A stretch of DNA of 64,000 bases from Chloroflexota bacterium (GCA_030607875.1 JAUWJD010000002.1:62001-126000), one strand, 5' to 3'; positions 1 through 7,490 are shown, counted from the stretch's first letter. A program made the numbers and translations. Notes: generated from the sequence alone by a model not told the origin.

Positions 1-126
1 CTTGGCTACCTTTGCGCCTATCCAATACTGGTAGTACGCCAACCATTCGTCTCCAAGAGCCTTGTTGAGCATCTCGATGAGTTTGTCTACGTCCTTGCCT
101 ACGATTTCCCTTCCTTTTGTACCCAT
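1..126 (-). CDS. Ferritin-like (Dps-like/DPSL) protein, N-terminal part
   Basis: Only the first 42 codons lie in the window; the gene runs off the left edge. The peptide starts MGTKGREIVGKDVDKL and continues with a helix containing ALGDEWLAYYQYWIGAK. The E-x-x-A-x-Y-Q-Y-W pattern is typical of the first metal-binding helix of ferritin-like DPSL/bacterioferritin proteins, which store iron or protect against peroxide in the cytoplasm. A GGAGG Shine-Dalgarno (138-142) stands 11 nt before the ATG. Neighbours are other iron/oxygen-defence genes on the same strand. The family assignment rests on a short segment, so function is an inference. Confidence 0.7.
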   Translation of the reverse strand, partial: MGTKGREIVGKDVDKLIEMLNKALGDEWLAYYQYWIGAKVAK

Positions 127-138
127 TCTTGATTTGAC

Positions 139-239
139 CTCCTTTTTTTTGCCTTGCCGGCGAAAACCAACAGCCGGTGGTGCGCCTTGGCCTCGCCGAC
201 GAAGGCTTCGTATGGGTCGTTGCGGGCCTTCTCGCCCAT
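139..239 (-). pseudogene. Rubrerythrin-like N-terminal fragment
   Basis: An ATG at 239 opens a frame reading DPYEAFVGEAKAHHRLLVFAGKA, which matches the start of the rubrerythrin found at 355-861 (AFAGESQAHMKYLIFSDKA). The frame then runs out of register over the ribosome-binding site and start of the next gene. Only about 30 residues of similarity remain, with no diiron ligand set, so this looks like the remnant of a second rubrerythrin copy. The 115 nt between it and the next gene hold no other coding signal that I can see. Confidence 0.45.
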
Positions 240-354
240 TGCTATTCCACGACCCTATTCACACGTGGCCAGCCCAAGTGGCAGGCCTTGACCTTCGGCC
301 GAGTAAAGCGGGGCGGAGCGCAGGAGACTGCTCCTCACCCATCCCCTCGGCCAG

Positions 355-861
355 CTAGAAGGTAACGAACTTCTCCTTCTTCACCTTGCACAGCGGGCAC
401 TCGTCCGGTGGTTCGCCCTCCCCTGTCCATCCGCAGACGGGGCAGACGTACACCTGTCCCACCTCAGCGTCCTTTCCGGCCTCCACGGCCGTCTTGGCTC
501 TGGCGTACATCTCGGCATGGATCTTCTCCGCCTGCAGCGCCCAGTTGTTGGAACGGACGGCGGCCTTCTCCTCCTGCAATTCGGCCACCGCCCTGAAGGC
601 GGGATACATCTCCTCAACCTAGCAGGTCTCGCCGCCGATGGCAGCTTCCAGGTTCGCCGCGGTCTGGCCAAGGTTCTTCAGCGTCTTGAAGTGATTGGTG
701 GCGTGCATCCGCTCGGCGTAGGCTATTGCCCGGAAGAGCCGCACCATGCTGCCAAACCCCTCCCGCTCTGCCTTGTCGGAGAAGATCAGGTACTTCATGT
801 GCGCCTGGCTTTCACCGGCGAAAGCCGCTTCCAAATTGGCCTGAGTCATCTTGTGCATCAT
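355..861 (-). pseudogene. rbr: Rubrerythrin interrupted by an in-frame amber codon
   Basis: Rubrerythrin is a cytoplasmic diiron peroxidase with a C-terminal rubredoxin-like iron centre. The frame from 861 covers 168 residues, a normal length for the short form. It begins TQANLEAAFAGESQAHMKY and ends with a CPVCGW...CPLC rubredoxin domain. Codon 81 is TAG (621-619): the reading is GGETC-stop-VEEMYP, where relatives have GGETYEVEEMYP. The lost residue is the glutamate of the ExxE pair that ligates iron in Desulfovibrio rubrerythrin (Glu94). The frame is otherwise open on both sides, so this is a nonsense mutation, a sequence error or a suppressed codon. It lies just downstream of rubredoxin, its usual electron donor. 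Confidence 0.85.
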
Positions 862-881
862 TATACCTACTTAGATTGACT

Positions 882-1104
882 TGTGGTAATAGTGACTTCA
901 GGTCAAAGTCGTCGTCCAACAGGCCATTGGCATAGGCGAAACGTCCACCCCCTGCTCGATGAGTTGAGCCATGGGTTGCACCCGCTCTCTGTCGTTGAGC
1001 AAGACCGCGCCCACAATGTGCACCGCGGCAGCCGGATCGGCTCGCCTGATGCCCTGAGCCACCGTCACACCGGCTACGCCGTTGCCGACGACGACGTGTT
1101 TCAT
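882..1104 (-). pseudogene. NAD(P)/FAD-dependent oxidoreductase remnant
   Basis: The frame begins MKHVVVGNGVAGVTVAQGIRR, a clear FAD-binding GxGxxG start as in rubredoxin/nitrite reductase-type flavoproteins. It then jumps to a C-terminal-like piece (VLLNDRERVQPMAQLIEQGVDV), so several hundred internal residues are missing. A second break moves the ending (GLLDDDFDLKSLL) into another frame. The ATG lies 3 nt after the rubredoxin stop, as in rubredoxin-reductase pairs, so the ancestral role was probably electron transfer to rubredoxin. The product cannot be functional. Confidence 0.65.
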
Positions 1105-1107
1105 GCC

Positions 1108-1269
1108 TCACGCTACCCTTTCGAACATGTCTTTGCCTGCACCGCACTCGGGACAGACCCAATCGTCATGCAGATCTTCGAAGGCGATGCCGGGCGGTAT
1201 CGCGCCATCCGGGTCACCTACTGCGGGGTCATAGATGTAGCCGCAAACTGGACACTCCCATTTCTCCAT
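1108..1269 (-). CDS. Rubredoxin
   Basis: This 53-residue protein carries both rubredoxin iron-binding loops: CPVCGYIYD near the N-terminus and CPECGAGK near residue 39, with the usual [19 protein letters not shown] linker between them. It is a one-iron electron carrier in the cytoplasm and donates electrons to rubrerythrin or similar peroxide/oxygen reductases. The start ATG follows a GGAGGTGATG-type Shine-Dalgarno. It is intact although the partners on both sides (flavoprotein remnant downstream, rubrerythrin beyond it) are broken. Confidence 0.95.
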   Translation of the reverse strand: MEKWECPVCGYIYDPAVGDPDGAIPPGIAFEDLHDDWVCPECGAGKDMFERVA

Positions 1270-1290
1270 GTCGCATCACCTCCAAGCGTC

Positions 1291-1318
1291 AACCACTAAC
1301 TGGTAACCACTCTACTCC
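1291..1318. repeat. Degenerate 7-bp tandem array
   Basis: Four consecutive heptads read AACCACT, AACTGGT, AACCACT and CTACTCC. The array sits between the PfpI remnant and the rubredoxin gene and belongs to the family of 7-bp periodic arrays seen in several other gaps of this window. Confidence 0.5.
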
Positions 1319-1515
1319 AGTGCACTGATTATTGTCCTGCAGAAGGCTGGCAGGTCCTCCGGGATGCGGGAGCTGATCAGGTTGCCGTCTTTGACGACTT
1401 CTGCATACAAGTGGGTGGCTCGCTTGCCTTTCACAATGCCCGCCGAGATCGGGACCCACGCGCCGTGGCAGATGTATGCCACGACGCCGCCCTTCTTACC
1501 GCGACCCGCCATCAT
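1312..1515 (-). pseudogene. PfpI/DJ-1 family C-terminal remnant
   Basis: The 67-residue frame contains VAYICHGAWVPISAGIVKGKRAT followed by VVKDGNLISSRIPEDLPAFCRTII. These match the nucleophile elbow (ICHG) and C-terminal end of PfpI/DJ-1-type cysteine hydrolases and glyoxalases. The N-terminal Rossmann half and about 25 residues between the two blocks are absent, so it reads as an eroded gene with an internal deletion. The nearby start (ATG 1515) has no convincing ribosome-binding site. Confidence 0.6.
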
Positions 1516-1560
1516 GATCGTACTGCCGACATCATCAGAATGGCGGGCCTGCCTCCTGAC

Positions 1561-1749
1561 TCAGTGGCAGCAGTGTTTGTGCTCTGCCTCTCCGTGTTCC
1601 TTCTTGACGTACTTCTCCGGGTCCTTATCAAACGCGACCTTGCAGCCGCGAGCACAGAAGTAGTACGTCTTGTCCTTGTACTCCGACGTGGCTGCCGCCT
1701 TGTCAGGATCAATCCACATCTCACAAACCAAATCCTGCACCTTCTCCAT
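1561..1749 (-). CDS. YHS domain metal-binding protein
   Basis: A 62-residue protein with the YHS signature: VCEMWIDPDKAAATSEYKDKTYYFCARGCKVAFDKDPEKY, followed by a His/Cys tail (EHGEAEHKHCCH). YHS domains bind copper or other soft metals through conserved cysteines and often accompany copper ATPases; CopA lies about 6 kb away on the same strand. I chose the ATG at 1749 because a GGAGG stands 7 nt upstream of it. An upstream in-frame ATG at 1764 overlaps that Shine-Dalgarno and is less likely. Confidence 0.85.
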   Translation of the reverse strand: MEKVQDLVCEMWIDPDKAAATSEYKDKTYYFCARGCKVAFDKDPEKYVKKEHGEAEHKHCCH

Positions 1750-1768
1750 CTCCAGTCCTCCCATTCTA

Positions 1769-1796
1769 CTCTTTACGTTTTGCTCTTTACGTCTTG
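1769..1796. repeat. Degenerate 7-bp tandem array
   Basis: Heptads CTCTTTA, CGTTTTG, CTCTTTA and CGTCTTG follow each other without gaps, overlapping the very end of the sulfurtransferase frame. Same family as the arrays at 4231-4268 and 16589-16623. Confidence 0.55.
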
Positions 1797-2676
1797 CGTC
1801 GCCTGCCTCGGATCCATCCCCATAACAGCAGCGTTATCCGCATAAGAGGTCCACTCAGTGTACGATCCCTCGTACAGCTTGACCCGCGGGTGGCCCAGGA
1901 AGTACTTGAACAGAATGTACTCGTTCGTCGCCTCGCGGCCAGTGCCACAGGAAGCGAGGATCAGCTTGTCCGGCGTGGCACCCTTGGCCTCAACAATCTT
2001 GAATCTCCTGTTCCGGCTTCAGAAAGGCTGGATTGTCCGCATCCATTTGCCCCTTCCAGGGCAGGTTCACAGCACCCGGGATGTGCTCGTTGCGGATCCA
2101 GGGGCCTTCTCCCTGATAGACGTTGGACGGCCGTGCATCCAACAGGATCACGTCGTCGTTGTCCTTAATCCGCTTGAACTCCTCGTAGCTCACGAACATC
2201 TCGGAGCGCACAGCGGCTTTGAAATCCGACGCCTCGACCTTGGGGAATACCTGGCTCGTCGGGCGCCCCTCGTGCAACCACTTGTCAAGGCCGCCGTCCA
2301 GCACGTAGACGTTGTTGTGGCCAAAGCGCACCAGGCTGTAAGCCACCATCGTCTGCTCCAGGCCATCGCCCCAGCCTTTGAACAGTCCCTTGTCCGTGTA
2401 GACTACCACGGGAACGTCCGCCCACAAACCCAGCCGACGCAACAGCAACTGCGCCGCTTCTTTTGGAATCCACTTGCCCGGCGTACCGTGCAAAGGTACC
2501 CGCAGCGTCTTTTCGCTCAGGTAAACGGCACCAGGAATGTGCACCTTGATATAGTCGTGGATGTCGGGCTGTGTGTCCAGGATCATCAGCCCTTCGTCTT
2601 CTAGATGTTCTTCCAACCACTCAGTGGTAACCCACTTCACTTGGCCCGATCCGTACGGTACTTTCTTCTTGTCCAT
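1773..2676 (-). pseudogene. Two-domain sulfurtransferase (rhodanese) with a frameshift
   Basis: The frame from ATG 2676 (Shine-Dalgarno AAGGGAG) gives a thiosulfate sulfurtransferase of the two-rhodanese-domain type: WVTTEWLEEHL...ILDTQPDIHDYIKVHIPGA, then LLDARPSNVYQGEGPWIRNEHIPGAV. It stops with TGA at 1992-1990. The natural continuation (IVEAKGATPDKLILASC, then GTGREATNEY and KVKLYEGSYTEWTSYADN-like sequence) lies in another frame down to a TAA at 1773. Total length is 904 nt, one base over a multiple of three. The catalytic loop CGTGREA is therefore cut off by a single-base shift near 1990-2000. It could be a sequencing error or true decay. Confidence 0.85.
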
Positions 2677-2822
2677 TTCTTCGCTCCCTTCTTGCCACGC
2701 ACTGGCTTCCTCTTTCGGATACAACAAAGCACCCCTAAGATACCATAGGAGTGCCTCTCTGTCTGTGACAAATGTCTCTTGTGACAACTGCCTGCTTGAA
2801 AAGCAGCGCATGCTGCGTAAGA

Positions 2823-2850
2823 GGTTACCGGTAACCGGTGACTGAAAACC
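2823..2850. repeat. Degenerate 7-bp tandem array
   Basis: GGTTACC, GGTAACC, GGTGACT and GAAAACC follow each other in exact 7-bp register, immediately downstream of the metallo-beta-lactamase/rhodanese gene. Confidence 0.5.
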
Positions 2851-2860
2851 GATCTCCCGT

Positions 2861-4219
2861 TCATGGCAACGGACAGCTCACCGAGCTCCAGCCGGCCAAG
2901 CCACCCAGCACCACGGTCAGGTTCTCCCAACCAGCACGCTTCAGCAAGCTGGCTGCCACCGTGGAACGCACGCCGCTCCCGCAGAATAGAAAAACGGGAC
3001 GGTCGCCCGGCACTTCAGCCACGTGCTTCGGTAGTTGGCTGAGGTGGATGTGATGTGCGTTTGGTATTGGGTTGTGCTTCACCTCTTTGTCACTGCGTAC
3101 GTCCAGAATCCATACGTCCTCCGCCTCATCCAGCAGATGGCACAACTCCTGAACGGTCACCGCCGCGATGGCTTCGCTGCTCAGACCGGCCATGTGCCAG
3201 GCAAGCATGCCGCCCGAAAGGAAGCCTTTTACCCGATCATAACCGATGCGCAGCAGAGCACGCACGACGGGCGAGACGTCGTTGCTTTCGCTCACCAGCA
3301 GGATGGGCTTGTCGTAGGGCAGGAACCAGCCCGCCCAGCGAGGCACTCTATTCTCCCAGATGGAGATGGCGCCGGGCACGTGCGCAGCGGTAAAGCCCAG
3401 CTCCATGCGCGTGTCCAGCACTATGGCATTCTTCGCCTGCTCAGCAAACTCATGGGGCGAGAGCGGCCTCGGAGAAGGCAATGGCCCAAGCAGCGGCGGT
3501 CCCACCAGATTCAGTTTCTCCATCATGCGGAAGTATGGCGGATACTCGAGCATCCGCGCCACGTTTCGCACAAACTCGGACCTGGCCCTGTATTGCAGAC
3601 TGGGATTGCGCACGCGCTCCAGTCCGATAGTGGTCCACGAGCGCTCAGCAATGGCCGTGCCGCAAGCAGAGCCGGAGCCGTGAGATGGAGCGACGATCAC
3701 CCCATCGCCAAGGGGCAAGATTCTCTTGAAAAGGCTGTCATAGAGCGGGCCGGTCATCTCCTCCAGCTTGTCCTCGCCGTAGAAATCGGTGCGGCCCACA
3801 TCTCCAGCAAAAAGCGCGTCACCGCTGAATAGCACCCAAGGTGCCCCCGTGGCATCGCGCAGCAGAAAGCTCATGTGCCCCAGCGTATGCCCTGGTGTGT
3901 GAATCGGCTGCAGGCGCAGTCGCCCGACCCTGAGCACCTCGCCCTCCGCCATGCTCCCGCCGTAGCCATAGTCCAGATCGTCGTAGGCCGAGTGCAACAC
4001 CTCCGCTCCGGTACGGTGAGCCAACTCCAGCGAGCCGATCACATAGTCTTCGTTGCGATGCGTCTCCAGAATATGTGTGATCGGCAGGCCCTCGCGCGTA
4101 GCAACTTCGATGTAGACGTCACAATCCCGCCGTGGGTCAATCACCACCGCGCGATCCCCGTCACCAATCAGGTAAGAATAGTGCGCCAACCCCTTGGACT
4201 CGATACGTTCAAAAAGCAT
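2861..4219 (-). CDS. Metallo-beta-lactamase/rhodanese fusion (persulfide-type hydrolase)
   Basis: The 452-residue protein has an N-terminal metallo-beta-lactamase domain (about 1-230) with THILETHRNEDYVIG, HTPGHT and SGDALFAGDVGRTDF. Two rhodanese domains follow (about 250-345 and 360-450). The second keeps a catalytic-type Cys loop FCGSGVRST; the first has no Cys there and is likely structural. The HRNED variant of the metal motif is common in such fusions, which relate to persulfide dioxygenases (ETHE1) and polysulfide-handling proteins. The start has a perfect AGGAGGT Shine-Dalgarno. With the neighbouring sulfurtransferases it suggests cytoplasmic handling of sulfane sulfur. Confidence 0.9.
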   Translation of the reverse strand: MLFERIESKGLAHYSYLIGDGDRAVVIDPRRDCDVYIEVATREGLPITHILETHRNEDYVIGSLELAHRTGAEVLHSAYDDLDYGYGGSMAEGEVLRVGRLRLQPIHTPGHTLGHMSFLLRDATGAPWVLFSGDALFAGDVGRTDFYGEDKLEEMTGPLYDSLFKRILPLGDGVIVAPSHGSGSACGTAIAERSWTTIGLERVRNPSLQYRARSEFVRNVARMLEYPPYFRMMEKLNLVGPPLLGPLPSPRPLSPHEFAEQAKNAIVLDTRMELGFTAAHVPGAISIWENRVPRWAGWFLPYDKPILLVSESNDVSPVVRALLRIGYDRVKGFLSGGMLAWHMAGLSSEAIAAVTVQELCHLLDEAEDVWILDVRSDKEVKHNPIPNAHHIHLSQLPKHVAEVPGDRPVFLFCGSGVRSTVAASLLKRAGWENLTVVLGGLAGWSSVSCPLP

Positions 4220-4230
4220 AGGCCACCTCC

Positions 4231-4268
4231 TAGCTTACGTTCTACGTTTTGCGCTTTACGTCTTACGT
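4231..4268. repeat. Degenerate 7-bp tandem array
   Basis: Five heptads follow one another: TAGCTTA, CGTTCTA, CGTTTTG, CGCTTTA and CGTCTTA. They lie just upstream of the metallo-beta-lactamase/rhodanese gene. This is one of the clearest examples of the 7-bp periodic family. Confidence 0.6.
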
Positions 4269-4296
4269 GGTCTGCTGCCCACCAAGCCCTCGGGTG

Positions 4297-4452
4297 TCAC
4301 GCCCTCCACCAGAGGCGGGTACTCGCCACCTCGTTCTGCACCTTCACGGCCTGCCGTTCGTTCCGCAGCACCACAATGCCCGCCCCAGCCAGGTTGTCGG
4401 CCACCTGGGCGGCATCGGTCCAGTTGTCATGGTTGCCCAGCACGGCATGACC
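4297..4452 (-). pseudogene. Metallophosphoesterase fragment
   Basis: The minus-strand frame contains HAVLGNHDNWTDAAQVADNLAGAGIVVLRNE, the GNHD metal-binding motif plus following helix of calcineurin-like phosphoesterases of the YaeI/YkuE type. Both sides are lost: upstream sequence does not continue the GD(xx)D part of the domain and the frame stops 17 residues after the match. Only about 50 residues of an ancestral 280 or so survive. Confidence 0.55.
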
Positions 4453-4785
4453 GGAATCGGAACCAAGCGGATGCCTACGATGTACGTCTACGTCGCCTTC
4501 CGGGGCAAGGGTGAACTGACCGTTGACGGTGAAGTAGTGGCCTCCAACCGGTTGGTCCACGGTATGATCAGCAATGTGGTGCGCGACGATGAGTACAAAC
4601 GCATCTTCGACGAGGGGGTTGACAACAGCAGGATCCACTTCCACCTCATACTTCCCAACATCGAAGCGACTCCGGAAGGTCCTCAGACAAGCCCAGTGCC
4701 GACAGACTCTGTAATGCCCAACGGCATGGAGCAGCCATTCCTGCACATCATGTACGAAGACGTAACCGTCTGTCCAGCAGGATGA
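4447..4785 (+). pseudogene. Fragment of an unrecognised protein
   Basis: A plus-strand frame reads MTGIGTKRMPTMYVYVAF and continues through KGELTVDGEVVASNRLVHGMI, IHFHLILPNIEATPEGPQ and VMPNGMEQPFLHIMYEDVTV to a stop. It has the amino-acid balance of real protein, with alternating beta-strand patterns and conserved-looking NGMEQPF. I do not recognise the family. It has no convincing ribosome-binding site and begins where the minus-strand phosphoesterase remnant ends, so I read it as a truncated gene carried next to another remnant. It could be a complete small protein of 112 residues. Confidence 0.4.
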
Positions 4786-5301
4786 CGGCTTGGGGACCAG
4801 GTAGTACGATTGAGACCATAGCCGCCGCGTGATATGCAAGAGGCGCCAGCAGCAGGCGCCCCGTGCTCTTTGAAACCTCCGTGAACCACGGAGGACCCTC
4901 CCTCTTCTGACCGGCAACCTGGGCGCGAGCTCCAACCACAACGTACTGGCCGCAGGCTGGTCCAGACCGTCAGTGGGCAGCAAACTGCCGAGGTCTTCAG
5001 GACCTCACGAAGAACCGCTTCGTGCTCTGCATGCCCTAGGTGTGGAAGGGGCAACCCAGCCGCGCGGACTCTGCCCCCCGCAAGAGCAACGCGCTGACGG
5101 CCCAGTGATGGCACCAATGACATCAACGGCGTGCTGCTCTGCCTTGGTGTCCGCCCAGCAGCACGCCACAGCCAAGTGTCAGGAACCTCCGGCGGAAGAG
5201 GCTCTGGCTTCCCTTGCTTTCTTCGGGCATACCCTGCCTTTCCGTAGACAACTTCTATGTGGAGCAAGTTAGCTGCAGCCTTCTGTCGCTCACTACGTCA
5301 A
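4786..5301. other. Gene-free stretch with degraded duplications
   Basis: I see no credible gene here. Around 5035-5070 the sequence resembles 7370-7412 inside the HELGH membrane-protein gene (AAGGGGCA-CCCAGCCGCGCGGAC with a few differences). The stretch TTCGTGCTCTGCATGCCCT at about 5018 recurs exactly near 63189. These look like eroded copies of repeated or duplicated DNA. Confidence 0.4.
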
Positions 5302-5892
5302 TCACGTGCCGCCAAGTCGCTTGTGTAGGAACACGAGCAACACGATGCCGGCCATCGCTGCCCAGATGACGCGCAATAAGCCGCTGGCCACATCGGTGCC
5401 GAGCAGCCAGGCATGGACGAAAACCAGCAAGAAAGCCAGGTAGTTCAACCAGTGGATGAATTTCCAGGTGCTCTTTATACTACTGCGAAGGCGGGCAGCC
5501 AGCGTAGCCAGAGCAAAAAGGTACAGGGCTGGCCGGCCCGCCCAAACCAGAAACTCACGAAATGGAGAGAAGATGGGCACGAAAACGGCCAAGCTGTTGC
5601 TCCGCAGGGCCACAGTAAGGGGATGGATCACGATCAGCAGCCACGCGATCACCATCAGGAAATGGTGCACCTTGAGAAAGGGCCGCCCGAAGAGCTTGCG
5701 CATCCCACGCATGTATTCTGAAGAAACGATGACCCAGAAGAGCATCACATACCCAAACAGAGCCGCTCCTCGCACAACCCTCGCCAAGGCCGGCGCTGGC
5801 GTCTGAAAGAGCGTATACAGAATGATTACAGCTAAGCAGAATGTGATTATGTAGACAACTAGGCGAAGCCTACGCAATGTGTCTGTATGCAT
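5302..5892 (-). CDS. Ferric reductase-like transmembrane protein
   Basis: About 196 residues with six predicted membrane helices. Paired histidines on helices (KVHHFLMVIAWLLIVIH and KFIHWLNYLAFLLVFVH) are the b-heme ligands of the ferric reductase/MsrQ/YedZ fold. These proteins pass electrons across the membrane to iron, or to a periplasmic methionine sulfoxide reductase. No MsrP-like partner is seen here; the next genes are a cytochrome c lipoprotein and CopA. I preferred ATG 5892 because AGGAGGG lies 12-13 nt before it; the in-frame TTG at 5904 almost touches that site. Substrate unknown. Confidence 0.8.
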   Translation of the reverse strand: MHTDTLRRLRLVVYIITFCLAVIILYTLFQTPAPALARVVRGAALFGYVMLFWVIVSSEYMRGMRKLFGRPFLKVHHFLMVIAWLLIVIHPLTVALRSNSLAVFVPIFSPFREFLVWAGRPALYLFALATLAARLRSSIKSTWKFIHWLNYLAFLLVFVHAWLLGTDVASGLLRVIWAAMAGIVLLVFLHKRLGGT

Positions 5893-6032
5893 GGTGACGT
5901 TCAACCCTCCTGTTATCCGCTTTCCCCCGACTGTGGCGCATCCTGCTCAACCAGACAAGCACGAAGCTGCCTGCCGTTGCCTGCCTTCCTGATCATAATA
6001 CACTATACTGAATCTTGCCAGCCGAAGCAGGG

Positions 6033-6130
6033 TACTGCGTCAACTGCTAGACTTGAGCATCTGTTCCCACATCGTTCATCCCGCTTCACGGGACGACAAG
6101 CGGGCCCAATAACTCATGCACGAAGCAGTA
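6033..6130. repeat. MITE-like repeat, copy A
   Basis: A 98-bp element bounded by TACTGC and GCAGTA. The left 30 bp and the right 19 bp (ending ATGCACGAAGCAGTA) closely match the element at 63392-63501, while the middles differ. It contains a CCCGCTT/AAGCGGG inverted pair. It lies in the gap upstream of the ferric-reductase-like gene, with no coding capacity. Confidence 0.5.
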
Positions 6131-6160
6131 GAATCCGTACGCCCTGCGTCAGCATGGAGC

Positions 6161-6952
6161 TTATTCCACCAGCCCCACCATCTCCCCCAGTTCGTGCTCC
6201 ACGTCATGAGCTCTGCCGGCCTTCAGGTCCGCCAACAGTCCCTTTAGCCGGGTCTGCTCCGCATCACTCGCAAGGCTGATGGCATCCTGTATATGGGCTG
6301 CTGCGTCGTCATTCTCGTCGCGCTCTAGCGCATCCAATGCCAGGACCAAATGCAGTTGTACCTCGCTCCATTCGCTCCCCTGTGCCTGGAGCAGTATCTC
6401 CTCTAGCTCGTGCTCGGCTGCGTGGGTTTCACCTTCCTCCAGTAGCTTCAGGACCTCCTGAGCCTCTTCCTCCAGCTCGCCCTCAGCCGCCGCAATCAAA
6501 TCTGTGAGATGCGCCTTGGCATCGGCTATGTCTCCTGCCCCGATCGCTACCAGCGCCAGGCGTAGATGCGCTGCTTCGGTCATGGATCCGGCGAACTCAC
6601 CTGCGCCTTCGGGTGGACCCAGACTCTGGATGAAGGCGACGATCTTCTCTAGTTCCTCGTCAGGCAGCCGCTTGGAATCGTAGGCGGGCATACTCTTACT
6701 AGGCGGACTCCGCACCTGTCGGAAGACAGCCTCCTTGGAATGCCCCGGCAAGGCTGGGCCAAGTCCGGCAATTCCCTGTGCGTTGGCCCCGTGGCAGGAG
6801 CCGCAGCCCGTGGCAGTGAATAGCGCTTTGCCCTCTTCCGAAGGGACCGGAGTCGCCTGGGAAGCAGGAGGGCCGCCACAGGCATTCAGGAGAGCAATAA
6901 ACAGAACGGTCAGCAAGCAAATTGCGATGTTCAAGGTGCGCTTCTTCATCAT
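6161..6952 (-). CDS. Cytochrome c lipoprotein with helical C-terminal domain
   Basis: Residues 1-25 form a lipoprotein signal ending in LLNAC, so the protein is probably lipid-anchored outside the membrane. A c-type heme motif CGSCHG is at about residues 50-55 and a likely Met ligand lies in KSMPAYDSKRL. From about 120 onward the protein is a Glu/Ala-rich helical region with repeat-like segments (HLTDLIAAAEGELEEEA, HAAEHELEEIL, HDVEHELGEMV), unlike ordinary small cytochromes. It probably shuttles electrons at the outer face of the membrane. The His/Glu-rich tail could bind metal, but that is speculation. GGAGGAGC precedes the ATG. Confidence 0.85.
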   Translation of the reverse strand: MMKKRTLNIAICLLTVLFIALLNACGGPPASQATPVPSEEGKALFTATGCGSCHGANAQGIAGLGPALPGHSKEAVFRQVRSPPSKSMPAYDSKRLPDEELEKIVAFIQSLGPPEGAGEFAGSMTEAAHLRLALVAIGAGDIADAKAHLTDLIAAAEGELEEEAQEVLKLLEEGETHAAEHELEEILLQAQGSEWSEVQLHLVLALDALERDENDDAAAHIQDAISLASDAEQTRLKGLLADLKAGRAHDVEHELGEMVGLVE

Positions 6953-7004
6953 GCTCCTCCTCTCGAACCTTCATAGAACTACCACACAAAACTGCACCAA
7001 CAGT

Positions 7005-7490
7005 TCATTTGTCCCTTCTGCCTCCCAACAACCACAGCGTCCCTGCGGCCGTCAGACCACTCATTCCGGCCCAGAAGAGTAGTCCCATAGGCAATCGGGG
7101 ATGCGCTTTGCGGTACAGCCGGGCATAGTCCTGCCCAGCCCGCCCCATCGTATAGAACTCAGCAGCCAGCTCCCAGCCGGCAAGCCAGGCCAGTGTGCCA
7201 ATGATCAGCCGCAGTGTCCAGGGCGTGTCCGCGCGCCGCCGTCCGGTCAGCCATAGGGCCAAGGCATGCAACAATGCTAGGGGCAGGGTCTCCAGGTGAC
7301 CTAGCTCGTGCCAGTAGGTCAGTTGCTCACGCTCGCGGCGTGGGATACCCTGGTGCAAGTGGATGTCCACCAGCCCTGGGTGGGGAAGGGGCAGCCCAGC
7401 CGCGCGGACCCAGTGCCACGTCCGGCCAACGACGATTTCGGCAGGCAGACCATACCAGCTCCGCACCTTGAAAGGTTGATCCTCTATCAT
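7005..7490 (-). CDS. Small membrane protein with an HELGH motif
   Basis: A 161-residue protein of unknown family. Residues 61-65 read HELGH, the zinc metallopeptidase HExxH motif, in YWHELGHLETLPLALLHAL. A candidate third ligand is the glutamate of WELAAEFYTMGRAG (about 107-111). Two or three hydrophobic helices follow (66-80, 92-110, 134-155). It could be a minimal membrane-embedded peptidase or a relic of one; no known peptidase family was recognised. Shine-Dalgarno GAGGAG precedes the ATG. It lies between the cytochrome lipoprotein and CopA, both on the same strand. Confidence 0.7.
   Translation of the reverse strand: MIEDQPFKVRSWYGLPAEIVVGRTWHWVRAAGLPLPHPGLVDIHLHQGIPRREREQLTYWHELGHLETLPLALLHALALWLTGRRRADTPWTLRLIIGTLAWLAGWELAAEFYTMGRAGQDYARLYRKAHPRLPMGLLFWAGMSGLTAAGTLWLLGGRRDK

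Noticed and set aside
619-621. Rubrerythrin TAG as a pyrrolysine codon
   Set aside because: The expected residue is Glu, and no Pyl genes or context are visible here. A mutation or error is simpler.
1990-1992. TGA in the sulfurtransferase as selenocysteine
   Set aside because: Coding sequence continues in a different frame, not in the same one, so it is a frameshift.
4297-4983. 228-residue minus-strand frame
   Set aside because: Only the last 50 residues resemble a phosphoesterase; the rest has no coding signal and overlaps the plus-strand fragment.
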